From NCBI GenBank assembly GCA_000169395.1, contig AAXZ01000009.1, forward strand, positions 34,954-98,953: a DNA stretch of 64,000 nt, written 5' to 3'. The stretch comes from Rhodobacteraceae bacterium HTCC2150. GTDB lineage: Bacteria; Pseudomonadota; Alphaproteobacteria; Rhodobacterales; Rhodobacteraceae. Below, one piece after another: positions 54,219-63,074 of the stretch. The notes below the pieces were generated by a model that was not told the DNA's origin, ran no database searches, and saw nothing but the letters and a program-made list of their open reading frames with translations. Numbering within the stretch: the first letter of the stretch is position 1; each line of letters begins with the position of its first letter. A program made the position numbers and the translations under genes.

Positions 54219-55484
54219 TTAACCGAACATATCAGCTGTGATACCAGCGTACCAGCCAACAGACTCTTCGTAAGTTGCCTTACGTAGGTCAGCGCCCTCA
54301 CCAGTTGCAGAGATGAACCCGTCAACTTTGGCGATTTTCTCATCAGTGGCCTCATAAGACGCACCAACTTTAACACCATCGTTAGTGTCAATAAGTGACC
54401 AACAAGTGTTAGAGAATTTAGCTGGGAATACTTTGGAACCAGTCAACGCACCACGTACAGCGTTTGCACAAACCTTGGCTTGGCTGTTCGCAGAGAAACC
54501 AGATTTAGGCATATCACCTTGCGAGCTTGAATCACCAAGAACGTAAACGTCAGCATCCGCTTTGGTGCTCATGTCGATGGCATTTACTGGCGCCCAGTTG
54601 CCCTCAGTTACGTCTGCATCATGCGCAATTTTACCAGCCTTCATGGCTGGGATCACGTTACATGCGTCAACTTTGGTGACTTCGCCGTCGATGGTTACTG
54701 TCATAGCACCAGCATCAACAGAAACATTATCACCACCAAAGTCAGAACCGATCCAATCGATCATGCCGCCATAGTGGTTTGCCCAACCTTCTTGGAACAG
54801 ACCAAATTTTGAGAATTTAGCCTTAGGATCGGCGATGATGATTTTCGCGGTTGGGTTGTTGTTTTTCAGGTAGTGCGCGACCATCGAAACCCGCTCGTAT
54901 GGGCCAGGAGGGCAACGGAATGGATTTGGCGGCGCGACCATTGCAAATGTACCACCTTGTGGCATTGCCATGATTTGCGCTTTCAAAAGTTCAGTTTGCG
55001 AACCCGCTTTATAGGCGTGTGGCATCGCGTTCTGCGTGCTTAGGTCCCAACCTTCAACAGCACCATCAACAAAGTCGATACCTGGGCTTAGGATCAGTTT
55101 GTCGTAAGGAACAGAACCGCCGCCAGCAAGAGCAACAGTTTTTGCGTCACGATCAACACCAGTTGCCCAGTCATGTACAACATTCACGCCACCAGCGGCC
55201 ATTTTGCCATAAGAGTGACCGATTGATTGAATGTCGCGGAAACCACCGATAACCAAGTTAGAAAAGAAGCACGTGTAATATGTGCGTGTTGGTTCGATCA
55301 ATGTAACATCAATCTCGCCTTTACTGTCTTTTGCAATATAACGCGCAGCCGTTGCACCACCGGCACCACCACCAACAACAACAACGCGGGGTTTACCGTG
55401 ACCGGCACCCATCGCCATTGGCGCTGACAAAGATGCAGAAGCAGCCGCTGCTGAACCTAGAAATAAACGTCTATTGAGTTTCAT
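54219..55484 (-). CDS. soxF: Flavoprotein of flavocytochrome c sulfide dehydrogenase type (SoxF)
   Basis: A 421-residue exported flavoprotein that oxidises sulfide, reducing its cytochrome partner SoxE. The twin-arginine-like signal is RRLFLGSAAAASAS. The FAD site is VVVVGGGAGGATAARYIA, and TYYTCFFSNLVIGG carries the reactive Cys near the flavin. The FCSD C-terminal domain ends the protein. It follows soxE after 20 bases on the same strand. Confidence 0.92.
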   Translation of the reverse strand: MKLNRRLFLGSAAAASASLSAPMAMGAGHGKPRVVVVGGGAGGATAARYIAKDSKGEIDVTLIEPTRTYYTCFFSNLVIGGFRDIQSIGHSYGKMAAGGVNVVHDWATGVDRDAKTVALAGGGSVPYDKLILSPGIDFVDGAVEGWDLSTQNAMPHAYKAGSQTELLKAQIMAMPQGGTFAMVAPPNPFRCPPGPYERVSMVAHYLKNNNPTAKIIIADPKAKFSKFGLFQEGWANHYGGMIDWIGSDFGGDNVSVDAGAMTVTIDGEVTKVDACNVIPAMKAGKIAHDADVTEGNWAPVNAIDMSTKADADVYVLGDSSSQGDMPKSGFSANSQAKVCANAVRGALTGSKVFPAKFSNTCWSLIDTNDGVKVGASYEATDEKIAKVDGFISATGEGADLRKATYEESVGWYAGITADMFG

Positions 55485-55504
55485 TATTTTCTCCCAAAAT
55501 GCCC

Positions 55505-56212
55505 TTATTGGAGGGCGTTAAAATATGCGGCTAAACTCGCAATTTCTTCGTCTGACAACCGCCCAGCCATCATCTGCATAACAGGATGAGGACGGCGTTT
55601 TTGTTTGTAGCTATGCATGGCAATGACGAAATCTTCCGTTGGCCAACCGACGATACTCGGAATGCCGTCATCGCCACCGCTGGTCTGGTGACAAGTTTTG
55701 CAATCCCCAGACAGGTACTCACCGTATTCGGCGTCACCAACGAGCGCCAAAACAGCCGCATCAAGCGCGGGGCCATCGGTGGTATCAGCGTCGACCTCTT
55801 CAAGAATGACGGCCTGTGGATTGTCCGAAAACGTCTGAAGATAGGCCAACAAATTAACGCGGTCTTTTTCTTTCTTCAGTCCTTTAAAACTCATTTTTGA
55901 TTTGGGTATGAACGCCTTTGGGTTTTCGACAAATTCAGCAATTGTCTCATCTGTCCAAACAAGACCATCTTCGCCAGCAGTCGTCATTGCTTTGGAATAT
56001 TTAAACCCTTCCAATGTGCCAGCTGTACGGCCAAACAACCCGTTCAATTGTGGCCCCACGCGATGTTTGGCTCCTTCACCTACTTGGTGACAGGCCTTAC
56101 ATTTTTTGAAAACCTTCGCGCCCTTCTTAGGGTCACCAATTCCGTCGGCGACAGCACCAAAAGAGGTTATGACGCCAATCAGAGTTGCGGTGAATAAGTG
56201 TCGTAAAATCAC
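55505..56212 (-). CDS. soxE: Dihaem cytochrome c (SoxE)
   Basis: A 235-residue exported dihaem cytochrome, the electron acceptor of SoxF. Haem sites are CKACH in the first half and CKTCH in the second. The first domain (FKYSKAMTTAGEDGLVWTDE and a KSKMSFKGLKKEKDR end) is strikingly similar to the C-terminal domain of SoxD just upstream. The signal peptide ends near VADG. Four bases separate it from soxD. Confidence 0.88.
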   Translation of the reverse strand: MILRHLFTATLIGVITSFGAVADGIGDPKKGAKVFKKCKACHQVGEGAKHRVGPQLNGLFGRTAGTLEGFKYSKAMTTAGEDGLVWTDETIAEFVENPKAFIPKSKMSFKGLKKEKDRVNLLAYLQTFSDNPQAVILEEVDADTTDGPALDAAVLALVGDAEYGEYLSGDCKTCHQTSGGDDGIPSIVGWPTEDFVIAMHSYKQKRRPHPVMQMMAGRLSDEEIASLAAYFNALQ

Positions 56213-56215
56213 TGC

Positions 56216-57277
56216 TTATTCTCCGAAAGATTTCAGATATTCGATTACAGCATTACGGTCAGATTCTTTCTTCAGACCGTTAAACGACATCTTTGTTTTC
56301 TTCATGTAAGCCTTCGGTTTCGTAAGAAACGCATGCAGTTCTTCTGGTGTCCAAACCAAACCATCTGCACCGGCAGATGCCATTGCTTTAGAATATTTAA
56401 ATTTTTCGACTGCACCCGCTGTTGCTCCAACAACACCGTTCAACAGGGGACCGGTGCCATTTTTCGCGCCCTCACCAATTTTGTGGCAGGCTTTACATTT
56501 TTTGAAGGTCTTTTTGCCTTTGGCAACCAGCGCTTCATCCAATGCAACAACTTCTGGCTCTACAACCGCTGCAACCTCTTCAACAACTGCGGCCACTTCT
56601 GCGGTTTCTTCAACCTTTGCCTCAGCAGCGGGTTCAGCTGCGGTTTGATTTGGCGTGACATCCAAAACCAAGGCCCGCATGGTGATTTTCACGTCAGTCT
56701 TACAGTTTTCCATGCAAGGTTCACCCGACCACTGTGGATATTCAGTCGTGGCACGATCATCAACGATGAAGCCCGCCGCATTCGGCATATCGACATCAAA
56801 GAATGTTTCATTCGACAGAACGAAATCATCCTCGATCATGTCGTTTGAATACAGGATATAAGCGGTGATTGCATAAACTTCGTCATCCGTAAGTGTACCG
56901 GCGGCACCAAAAGGCATCGAACGTTTCACATAATCAAATGTCGTTGAAAGATAGGGCCAGTAAGAACCAACAGTTTTAAGCGGATCCTCATGATCTAGCG
57001 TATCGGCACCACCAGCAAGCTTTGGCCAGTTATCGATACCTTCGGCAAAATCACCGTGGCAAGACGCACATTTGTCAGCAAAGATTTCTTCGCCATCAAT
57101 AGCGTCACCTGAACCAACCGGCAGGCCAGTACCATCTGGACGAACTTCTTGATCCCATGCCGCGATTTCCTCTGGCAGAGCAACACGGCCCAAACCAAAT
57201 TTTTCCGCCAAAACAGGTGTGGCAACAGACGTTGAGACAACAGCAAAAACTGCAATAGATTTAAGAAACTTCGACAT
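56216..57277 (-). CDS. soxD: Dihaem cytochrome SoxD (sulfane dehydrogenase subunit)
   Basis: A 353-residue exported cytochrome that partners SoxC. Haem sites are CASCHGDF in the N-terminal domain and CKACHKIG in the C-terminal one, joined by an Ala/Val/Glu-rich linker at about residues 205-250. The ATG at 57277 overlaps the soxC end by 17 bases and is preceded by GGTGAGG; the open frame extends nine codons further. The C-terminal cytochrome is closely similar to the first domain of SoxE. Confidence 0.9.
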   Translation of the reverse strand: MSKFLKSIAVFAVVSTSVATPVLAEKFGLGRVALPEEIAAWDQEVRPDGTGLPVGSGDAIDGEEIFADKCASCHGDFAEGIDNWPKLAGGADTLDHEDPLKTVGSYWPYLSTTFDYVKRSMPFGAAGTLTDDEVYAITAYILYSNDMIEDDFVLSNETFFDVDMPNAAGFIVDDRATTEYPQWSGEPCMENCKTDVKITMRALVLDVTPNQTAAEPAAEAKVEETAEVAAVVEEVAAVVEPEVVALDEALVAKGKKTFKKCKACHKIGEGAKNGTGPLLNGVVGATAGAVEKFKYSKAMASAGADGLVWTPEELHAFLTKPKAYMKKTKMSFNGLKKESDRNAVIEYLKSFGE

Positions 57278-58529
57278 TTTCAGCCTCACCGTTTTCGCGA
57301 ACAAGCCACGTCTGGATACAATTGTTGTGATAGATGGAATTCAAACCACGCACCTCGCGCAGCTGTGCTTTGGTTGGTTGCACATAGCCTGTGTCATCCA
57401 TTGCACGCGACTGCAGCAACATTTCAGAACCGTCCCAATCAGTGTCTAGATAGAAACGGGTCATCGCCATTTTCTCACCTGGCTTGGCAAGACGTGCGGT
57501 TTCCCATGTTTTGCCACCGTCTTTGGAAACGTCAACACGCGTGATCGCGCCGTTGCCCGTCCATGCCAGTCCCGTGATGACCAAAGGACCTTTGCCATGC
57601 TTGATCGGTGATTGTGGGCTTGGGCTGGTTACGACAGATTTTGCATCCATCGCCCATGTCCATTTGCGACTAACGCCATCAGCCAACGTATCTGTGTATT
57701 TTGATGTTTCTTCACGGCTTTCAACCGGACCATCCATCACTTCAATACGGCGGATCCACTTGATCCACATATTGCCTTCCCAACCGGGAACAACCAAACG
57801 AACAGGATAACCATGCTCTTTGCGAAGAGCCTCACCATTGGCCTTAAAGGCAACCAGAACATCGTCTAGCGCCTTGTCCATTGGAATAGAACGGCCATTG
57901 GATGACGCGTCAGCACCCTCTACAAAAACCCATTTGGCTGACAGATCACCAGCCGTATCTAGGCCAGCCTCTTCAAGCAACGTGCGCAATGAAACACCCG
58001 TGTATTCCATGTTGTGGATCATGCCGTGGGTGAACTGGGCGCCGTTAAGCTGGGCCCCTGCCCATTCCATGCCGGTGTTGGCCGCACATTCACAAAAATA
58101 GACGTGATTTTCACGCGGGAAGCGTTCCAAATCAGCGTATGTGAAAACAAGTGGTCGATCGACAAGACCGTTGATCATCAAACGATAATCTTCTTTGCGC
58201 AATTCAATCGCACCAGAGTGGTGACGCTCAAATGCACAGCCTTGCGGTGTGATCGTTCCGTCAAGCGCATGAATAGGCGTAAAATTAATTGAACTGATCG
58301 TATCAGCCGTTAGCCATTCAACATTGCGGCGTACTACATCGCCTTCAAATTCAATCGGCAGCCCATAGCGCACCGCGTCCACACCATCCCCTAGTTCGGA
58401 CGCCCAAGGTTGCACCTTTGTGATCAATGGGTCTGGTGTTTGGGCCGCCGCAGCACCCACAGTGGCGGCTCCTGCTCCAACGGCAGCAGCCCCGCGCAAG
58501 AATGCTCGGCGAGAAGTTTTATTGGTCAT
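57261..58529 (-). CDS. soxC: Molybdenum sulfane dehydrogenase SoxC
   Basis: A 422-residue periplasmic Moco enzyme of the sulfite-oxidase family that, with SoxD, oxidises the sulfane sulfur on SoxY. It starts with the twin-arginine signal SRRAFLRGAAAVGAG. The Moco Cys is in YFCECAANTGMEW. Dimerisation domain sequence includes VVPGWEGNMWIKWIRRIEV and ITGLAWTGNGAITRVDVSKD. Its presence predicts complete oxidation of thiosulfate to sulfate without sulfur globules. Confidence 0.93.
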   Translation of the reverse strand: MTNKTSRRAFLRGAAAVGAGAATVGAAAAQTPDPLITKVQPWASELGDGVDAVRYGLPIEFEGDVVRRNVEWLTADTISSINFTPIHALDGTITPQGCAFERHHSGAIELRKEDYRLMINGLVDRPLVFTYADLERFPRENHVYFCECAANTGMEWAGAQLNGAQFTHGMIHNMEYTGVSLRTLLEEAGLDTAGDLSAKWVFVEGADASSNGRSIPMDKALDDVLVAFKANGEALRKEHGYPVRLVVPGWEGNMWIKWIRRIEVMDGPVESREETSKYTDTLADGVSRKWTWAMDAKSVVTSPSPQSPIKHGKGPLVITGLAWTGNGAITRVDVSKDGGKTWETARLAKPGEKMAMTRFYLDTDWDGSEMLLQSRAMDDTGYVQPTKAQLREVRGLNSIYHNNCIQTWLVRENGEAENVEVS

Positions 58530-58571
58530 GCGTTACTCCATGAACGGTTGATTATTTTGAATTCGCGGCCT

Positions 58572-59012
58572 TTAGGGCCGAATATAGGCAAAGCCGTTTT
58601 CTTGCAGCTCGATCAGTCGCACAACGCCCGACGTAACCATTCCTGCTTCAGAGATTAATTCAACTTGTTTGCCAGCCTTTTCGCTCATTTTGCGATGGGT
58701 GTTTCCACAAGCGGCAAAAGTCAGATTATCCAATTCCAGAGACATTGCAGAAATGCGCTGTTCGACAGGACTTTTGCCAGCAACAAACATATTAAGACCA
58801 GGGCCATAAGCCACCAGTTCAACAATCACTGTGTCGCCGATACTTTCGTAATAATTAGTGACGTTTTGTACGTTGTTAAGCGCCATGTTCATAACTTTTG
58901 GATCATTTTCATCCACATGAACTGCAACGTGATGCGTCACGCCTTCTGCCATCGCAGCACTTGTAAGCGCAAATCCAATCAGTAACGTTCCAATAATTCT
59001 TCTCATTTTCAA
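58572..59012 (-). CDS. Exported DsrE-family-like protein between soxB and soxC
   Basis: A 146-residue protein with a Sec signal (MRRIIGTLLIGFALTSAAMAEG). The core resembles DsrE/DsrF-like proteins: HHVAVHVDENDPKVMNMALNN, IVELVAYGPGLNMFVAG and LTFAACGNTHRKM, with one Cys at the usual position of the active sulfur carrier. Such exported relatives lie in many sox clusters. A role in periplasmic sulfur transfer is likely but unproven. Confidence 0.8.
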   Translation of the reverse strand: MKMRRIIGTLLIGFALTSAAMAEGVTHHVAVHVDENDPKVMNMALNNVQNVTNYYESIGDTVIVELVAYGPGLNMFVAGKSPVEQRISAMSLELDNLTFAACGNTHRKMSEKAGKQVELISEAGMVTSGVVRLIELQENGFAYIRP

Positions 59013-59029
59013 CTTCCTTTTGGTTTTGA

Positions 59030-60739
59030 TTAAATACCCACAACTTTAACGCTTGTGTTTGGATCAAGGGAGATCGTTCCCTGTTTGCGAATATGGGATT
59101 CTACAACGTCCCAAATTTGTGGACCTTCGGTGCCTTCGTTAACACTCGCCCATCCGGCAACTTGATAGGTTTTAGCAGGATCAATTGCTTCGCCAGTTTT
59201 TAGCAAAGTCATCTCAGTAATCCGGCTGCCTTGTGGTTTGGTCACATCGATGCGGTAACCAAGGCCACCAACACGAACCATGTCGCCACCTTGTTGATAG
59301 TAAGGGTCTGGATTGAACAGATTGTCGGCAACGTCCTCTAGAATAATATGAATGAACTCGCCCGTCATTTCAGAACGATACGCTTCGCCGTAACTCATCG
59401 ATGTCACGTTCCACAAATCTTCGCGGGTGATGTCTTGGCCCGGCAAGATCGATGGGCCCCAACGAACGCCTGGCGACATTGCGATGTCTGCCTCACGTTC
59501 AGAAATAAGGGCATCACAAATCAGATCATCCCATGTCCCGTTGAAATTACCTCGACGATACAGCGTCTGATCATCACCCGTTTTGCCGATTACTTCGGAC
59601 AACTGATCCATGAATGGCGCGCGCTGTTCATCAATAAGTTTGGTGATTTCTTTGTCTGGTTCAATCACATCAGAAAAGATTGGGATCAATTTGTGGCGGA
59701 AACCAAGAACGCGGCCTTGCTGAACATCAAGATCAACACGGCTTACAAACTTGCCGTTGGAACCAGATGCGACAACCAATGTGTCGCCAACAACATAAGG
59801 CTCGGGCAATGCGTCATGGGTGTGACCGGACAGAATTACATCAAGACCGGTAACGCGGCTGGCCATTTGCTTGTCTACGTCAAAGCCATTGTGGCTTAGG
59901 CAAACAACCAATTCGGCACCGTTGGCACGAACTTCATCCACCATTTCCTGCATGCGTTCATCACGAATACCAAACGAATACTCAGGAAACATCCAACCGG
60001 GGTTTGCAATTGGCATGTAGGGAAATGCTTGACCAATAACAGCAACTTTAACGCCACCGCTTTCAAAGAATTTGTAAGGGGGAAACAAGTCTGTAGGTTC
60101 ATCCCATTCAGCATCAAAAATGTTTTGACCCAATGCGGCAAACGGCAGGTTTTCGACGATTTCATTTACGCGATCAGAACCCAATGTGAATTCCCAGTGG
60201 AAGGTCATCGCATCCGGTTTCAGCGCGTTCATGACATTTACCATGTCTTGGCCCTGAGTGTGGTGACATGTGTAGCTGCCGTGCCACGTGTCGCCACCGT
60301 CCAACAACAGGGCATCAGGGCGATCTGCGCGAATTTTGTTGATGACCGTTGAAACGCGATCAAGTCCACCAACACGGCCATAAGTTTGGGCCAAGGCACT
60401 AAAATCATTGTGCGACAGCGCATAAGCCGAGGCAGTTCCATCCTCAATGCCGTACATTTTGCGGAAATCTGCACCCGTCACATGCGGCACCGCGCCTTTG
60501 TTGCCACCAACGCCAATGTTGATAGACGGTTCGCGGAAATAGATCGGCTTTAACTGACCATGAATGTCGGTCACGTGGATCAACGAAACGTTTCCATAGG
60601 TATCAAAATCCAGCAACTGGTCTTGTGACATGGCCTGCTGTGCCGCAGCACGGGACCAACTACCAAATCCAGAACCACCATAAATGGCCGCTACAGCCAT
60701 ACTAGATTGAAGAAAATCACGACGAGAAATCATGGGCAT
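59030..60739 (-). CDS. soxB: SoxB sulfate thiohydrolase
   Basis: A 569-residue periplasmic dimanganese enzyme of the 5'-nucleotidase family that releases sulfate from the SoxY-bound thiosulfonate. The twin-arginine signal is SRRDFLQSSMAV. Metal-binding motifs are VTDIHGQLKPI, DGGDTWHGS, LSHNGFDVD and SGHTHDALPEP. It is preceded by its own presumed promoter with the ATTC-N8-GAAT site, and a strong terminator separates it from soxA. Confidence 0.95.
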   Translation of the reverse strand: MPMISRRDFLQSSMAVAAIYGGSGFGSWSRAAAQQAMSQDQLLDFDTYGNVSLIHVTDIHGQLKPIYFREPSINIGVGGNKGAVPHVTGADFRKMYGIEDGTASAYALSHNDFSALAQTYGRVGGLDRVSTVINKIRADRPDALLLDGGDTWHGSYTCHHTQGQDMVNVMNALKPDAMTFHWEFTLGSDRVNEIVENLPFAALGQNIFDAEWDEPTDLFPPYKFFESGGVKVAVIGQAFPYMPIANPGWMFPEYSFGIRDERMQEMVDEVRANGAELVVCLSHNGFDVDKQMASRVTGLDVILSGHTHDALPEPYVVGDTLVVASGSNGKFVSRVDLDVQQGRVLGFRHKLIPIFSDVIEPDKEITKLIDEQRAPFMDQLSEVIGKTGDDQTLYRRGNFNGTWDDLICDALISEREADIAMSPGVRWGPSILPGQDITREDLWNVTSMSYGEAYRSEMTGEFIHIILEDVADNLFNPDPYYQQGGDMVRVGGLGYRIDVTKPQGSRITEMTLLKTGEAIDPAKTYQVAGWASVNEGTEGPQIWDVVESHIRKQGTISLDPNTSVKVVGI

Positions 60740-60753
60740 GCCTATCTTTATAT

Positions 60754-60769
60754 ATTCGCTTTATCGAAT
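60754..60769. promoter_or_regulatory. ATTC-N8-GAAT operator upstream of soxB
   Basis: ATTCGCTTTATCGAAT begins 15 bases before the soxB ATG and lies just after the soxA terminator. It matches the pattern of the sites before soxG and soxX and of known SqrR/BigR operators. It implies an independent soxB promoter. Confidence 0.6.
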
Positions 60770-60783
60770 GTGTTTAGTTACAA

Positions 60784-60815
60784 AAAAGCCCAGCGTGGCA
60801 ACACGCTGGGCTTTT
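60784..60815 (-). terminator. Strong intrinsic terminator between soxA and soxB
   Basis: Fourteen-base perfect arms AAAAGCCCAGCGTG and CACGCTGGGCTTTT enclose a GCAA tetraloop, and the minus strand continues with a T tract. It starts 11 bases past the soxA stop. It should end the soxX-Y-Z-A transcript. Confidence 0.9.
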
Positions 60816-60825
60816 GATCTGTGGT

Positions 60826-61662
60826 TTAGTTTCGTACGGAAGGTGTTTCTACAGATAGACCTTCGCCGCGCGACGCGATGTACAATTCAAGTGCTTTGAA
60901 TTCCTCGCCGCCCTCTTTGTAAGGGTTTGCACGGATGTTTTTCATGCAGCCTTTGAAACGAGCGTGCATTGAATTCAACTTGGCATTCTTCAAACGATAC
61001 GCGGGGAAACCGTTTATTTGACCTTGGCTCAGGTGATCAGCGCGGATCATTGTGTCATAATTGTCTTCGTGACAATTTGAGCAAGCCATATCCAATTGAC
61101 CAACACGCGTGTAATACAACTCTTTGCCGGTTTCCCAGAAAGATGCAGCATCACCATCAATCGCAACGTTAATTGGCATACCGCGTGACTGCAATCCAAC
61201 CAAGGCTGTCATTCCAGTCATTTCGCTGCCTGAATAACTCCAAGCTTCTGCACCCATACGGTCAGTACGACACTCGTTGATCAGATTTTCCATCGTCACA
61301 AGCTGACCATCCTCGACCCGTGGCAGGGAAGGACGCAAACCTTTAAAGTCAGCGACGTCTTCGTGACAGCTTGAGCAAGACTCGCCCGCTGTTCCGTCGA
61401 CATTTGACCATTCATCAATTGCTTGATCAACAAAAACGAATGCAGGATTATCAAAGTCATCAAGCTGCAATGCTTGGGTTTCATCTTTACGATAAACCCA
61501 ACCTGACACAACTTCATCAAGGTTCTCAGCATGTGCAGGTGCAGAGGCCCGCACAGAGATCTCCTCTCCTTCAATGATCAGTTTAGCGTCTTGGTCAGCC
61601 ACAGCACTGAAGCTGACAAAAGCCAAGCATACTGTCCCAGCTAGAAGTTTAGAAAATTTCAT
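60826..61662 (-). CDS. soxA: Dihaem cytochrome SoxA
   Basis: A 278-residue exported cytochrome that with SoxX couples thiosulfate to SoxY. Haem motifs CSSCH and CSNCH are present, and the conserved Cys ligand of the catalytic haem lies in RFKGCMKNIRANPY. The signal peptide ends near AVADQ. Last gene of the soxX-Y-Z-A transcript, followed by the terminator at 60784-60815. Confidence 0.95.
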   Translation of the reverse strand: MKFSKLLAGTVCLAFVSFSAVADQDAKLIIEGEEISVRASAPAHAENLDEVVSGWVYRKDETQALQLDDFDNPAFVFVDQAIDEWSNVDGTAGESCSSCHEDVADFKGLRPSLPRVEDGQLVTMENLINECRTDRMGAEAWSYSGSEMTGMTALVGLQSRGMPINVAIDGDAASFWETGKELYYTRVGQLDMACSNCHEDNYDTMIRADHLSQGQINGFPAYRLKNAKLNSMHARFKGCMKNIRANPYKEGGEEFKALELYIASRGEGLSVETPSVRN

Positions 61663-61689
61663 TCGGCGATCCTCCCTTTTTACCAGCGT

Positions 61690-62019
61690 TTATCCGATGG
61701 CGATTTTTTTAGCCGTTTCATAGACGGAACCATCATCGTCATACCAAGTGAATTGAAATTCACCCGCTTCTGGAACGATGGCTTCAAATTGAAAATATGG
61801 GTTCGTTGAAACAGCAGGCTCAATACTGATATCAATCACGTTTTGACCATTAAAATCAGCCGTAAAACGATTGATGATAGAACGAGGAACAACATTTCCA
61901 TCGCTATCTTTACGTTGACCAGATTCCATCTTGTGGCTGATCAATGTTTTGATGGTGATCACTTCACCAGCAGCTGCCTTTTTTGGTACTTTAACGCGTG
62001 GTTTTACGTTACTTGCCAT
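61690..62019 (-). CDS. soxZ: Sulfur carrier subunit SoxZ
   Basis: A 109-residue periplasmic protein that pairs with SoxY. It shows the usual motifs KVPKKAAAGEVITIKTLISHKMESG, INRFTADFNGQNVIDI and FTWYDDDGSVYE. It has no signal peptide of its own and is exported with SoxY. It follows soxY after 21 bases. Confidence 0.95.
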   Translation of the reverse strand: MASNVKPRVKVPKKAAAGEVITIKTLISHKMESGQRKDSDGNVVPRSIINRFTADFNGQNVIDISIEPAVSTNPYFQFEAIVPEAGEFQFTWYDDDGSVYETAKKIAIG

Positions 62020-62040
62020 TTTATCTCTCCGTCGTTTCGA

Positions 62041-62460
62041 TTAGCCGCCGCAGCCGCCGATTGTTACTTTCACAGTTGCTTTTGCCATTTTGAAAGAACC
62101 ATCTTCCATTTTAGCTACTGCAATAACGTCCTGCGTTTTCGCTAGGCGAATACGTGTGGAACCCGAACGGGAACCAGCCAAAGGACCAAAATTGAAGGTC
62201 GCAACAGCCGGCGTAGGATTACCCGTCGCCAACAACATAATCGAAGCCGCGCCAGGCGCGTCGACAGAAACTGGAACAGTATTGCCGTTTTCCGCAATCT
62301 CAGGGGCCGTTAGTGTCAGGCCACCCTCTGCAACATCGGCACCACCAGTAAAGGCAGCGATTGCCTCGTCAGTACCTTCAGCAAAGGCACCAATTGGCAA
62401 AAGCGCCGTCGCGGCAGCGCCGAAACCGATAGCTAGTGCATCACGTCGTGTGAAATTCAT
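62041..62460 (-). CDS. soxY: Sulfur carrier SoxY
   Basis: A 139-residue exported protein carrying sulfur intermediates on a Cys near its C terminus: the terminal GGCGG motif is present. The twin-arginine signal is TRRDALAIGFGAAAT. It is the substrate of SoxAX, SoxB and SoxCD. Preceded by soxX and followed by soxZ in the same operon. Confidence 0.95.
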   Translation of the reverse strand: MNFTRRDALAIGFGAAATALLPIGAFAEGTDEAIAAFTGGADVAEGGLTLTAPEIAENGNTVPVSVDAPGAASIMLLATGNPTPAVATFNFGPLAGSRSGSTRIRLAKTQDVIAVAKMEDGSFKMAKATVKVTIGGCGG

Positions 62461-62499
62461 AATTCTCTCCTAGAAACATCACATTTGCTAAAAGAACGA

Positions 62500-62955
62500 T
62501 TACTCGTCCTTCAGCGTCATTAAATAGGCAACCACATCTTCTACCTGCTGTGCAGTTAGGATTGATTTACCATCAAACTTCTTAGCGCTTCTGCTGAAAC
62601 CACTGTCGCGGTAGAATGCTGGCATGATTGTATCTTCAAAAACCATTTTTGAATTTGAAACAATCGCGCGCAGTTCTGCCTCGCTCCAACGACTACCAGC
62701 ACCATCCATAGGAGGGCCAACTTCGCCGTGGAAAGATTCTTCTGGCATTTCTGCATTCATGTGACACGCAAGGCAGTTGCCCAATTTACGTCCCTTGAAT
62801 ACGTCACGGCCCGCTACCGGGTCGCCCGCCACTCCCGTCAAAGAGGCCATCACTGTACCATCTTCAAACTTAACCGCGCTTGGCGCCACTGTGTCTGCCA
62901 TTAGACCAGATGCAGTCAACGCAACAATTGCGGATGCTAAACTTAAAAGCTTCAT
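62500..62955 (-). CDS. soxX: Mono-haem cytochrome SoxX
   Basis: A 151-residue exported cytochrome that forms a complex with SoxA. One haem motif CLACHMN and a C-terminal VEDVVAYLMTL segment are visible. GGGAGGACGC precedes the ATG at 62955; an earlier ATG ten codons upstream lacks a ribosome site. The signal peptide ends near LMADT. The gene starts the soxX-Y-Z-A transcript, with an ATTC-N8-GAAT site about 65 bases upstream. Confidence 0.93.
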   Translation of the reverse strand: MKLLSLASAIVALTASGLMADTVAPSAVKFEDGTVMASLTGVAGDPVAGRDVFKGRKLGNCLACHMNAEMPEESFHGEVGPPMDGAGSRWSEAELRAIVSNSKMVFEDTIMPAFYRDSGFSRSAKKFDGKSILTAQQVEDVVAYLMTLKDE

Positions 62956-63019
62956 GCGTCCTCCCATAAACAACATTTGGTACACCGTAGCGTACGTGTG
63001 ATCAAAAACGCAACAACAA

Positions 63020-63035
63020 ATTCAATTTTTTGAAT
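63020..63035. promoter_or_regulatory. ATTC-N8-GAAT operator upstream of soxX
   Basis: ATTCAATTTTTTGAAT, part of a longer AAATTCAA/TTGAATTT inverted repeat, sits 65 bases before the soxX start in the soxW-soxX gap. It is the third copy of the pattern in this window. SoxR-type ArsR repressors typically bind here in sox clusters. Confidence 0.65.
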
Positions 63036-63074
63036 TTTATCAGATTTCGCCGCTGATCCTCTCACAAATTTGCC

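Noticed and set aside
56520..56650. Simple-sequence repeat in soxD
   Set aside because: It encodes the Ala/Val/Glu linker between two haem domains, common in SoxD; no exact tandem unit.
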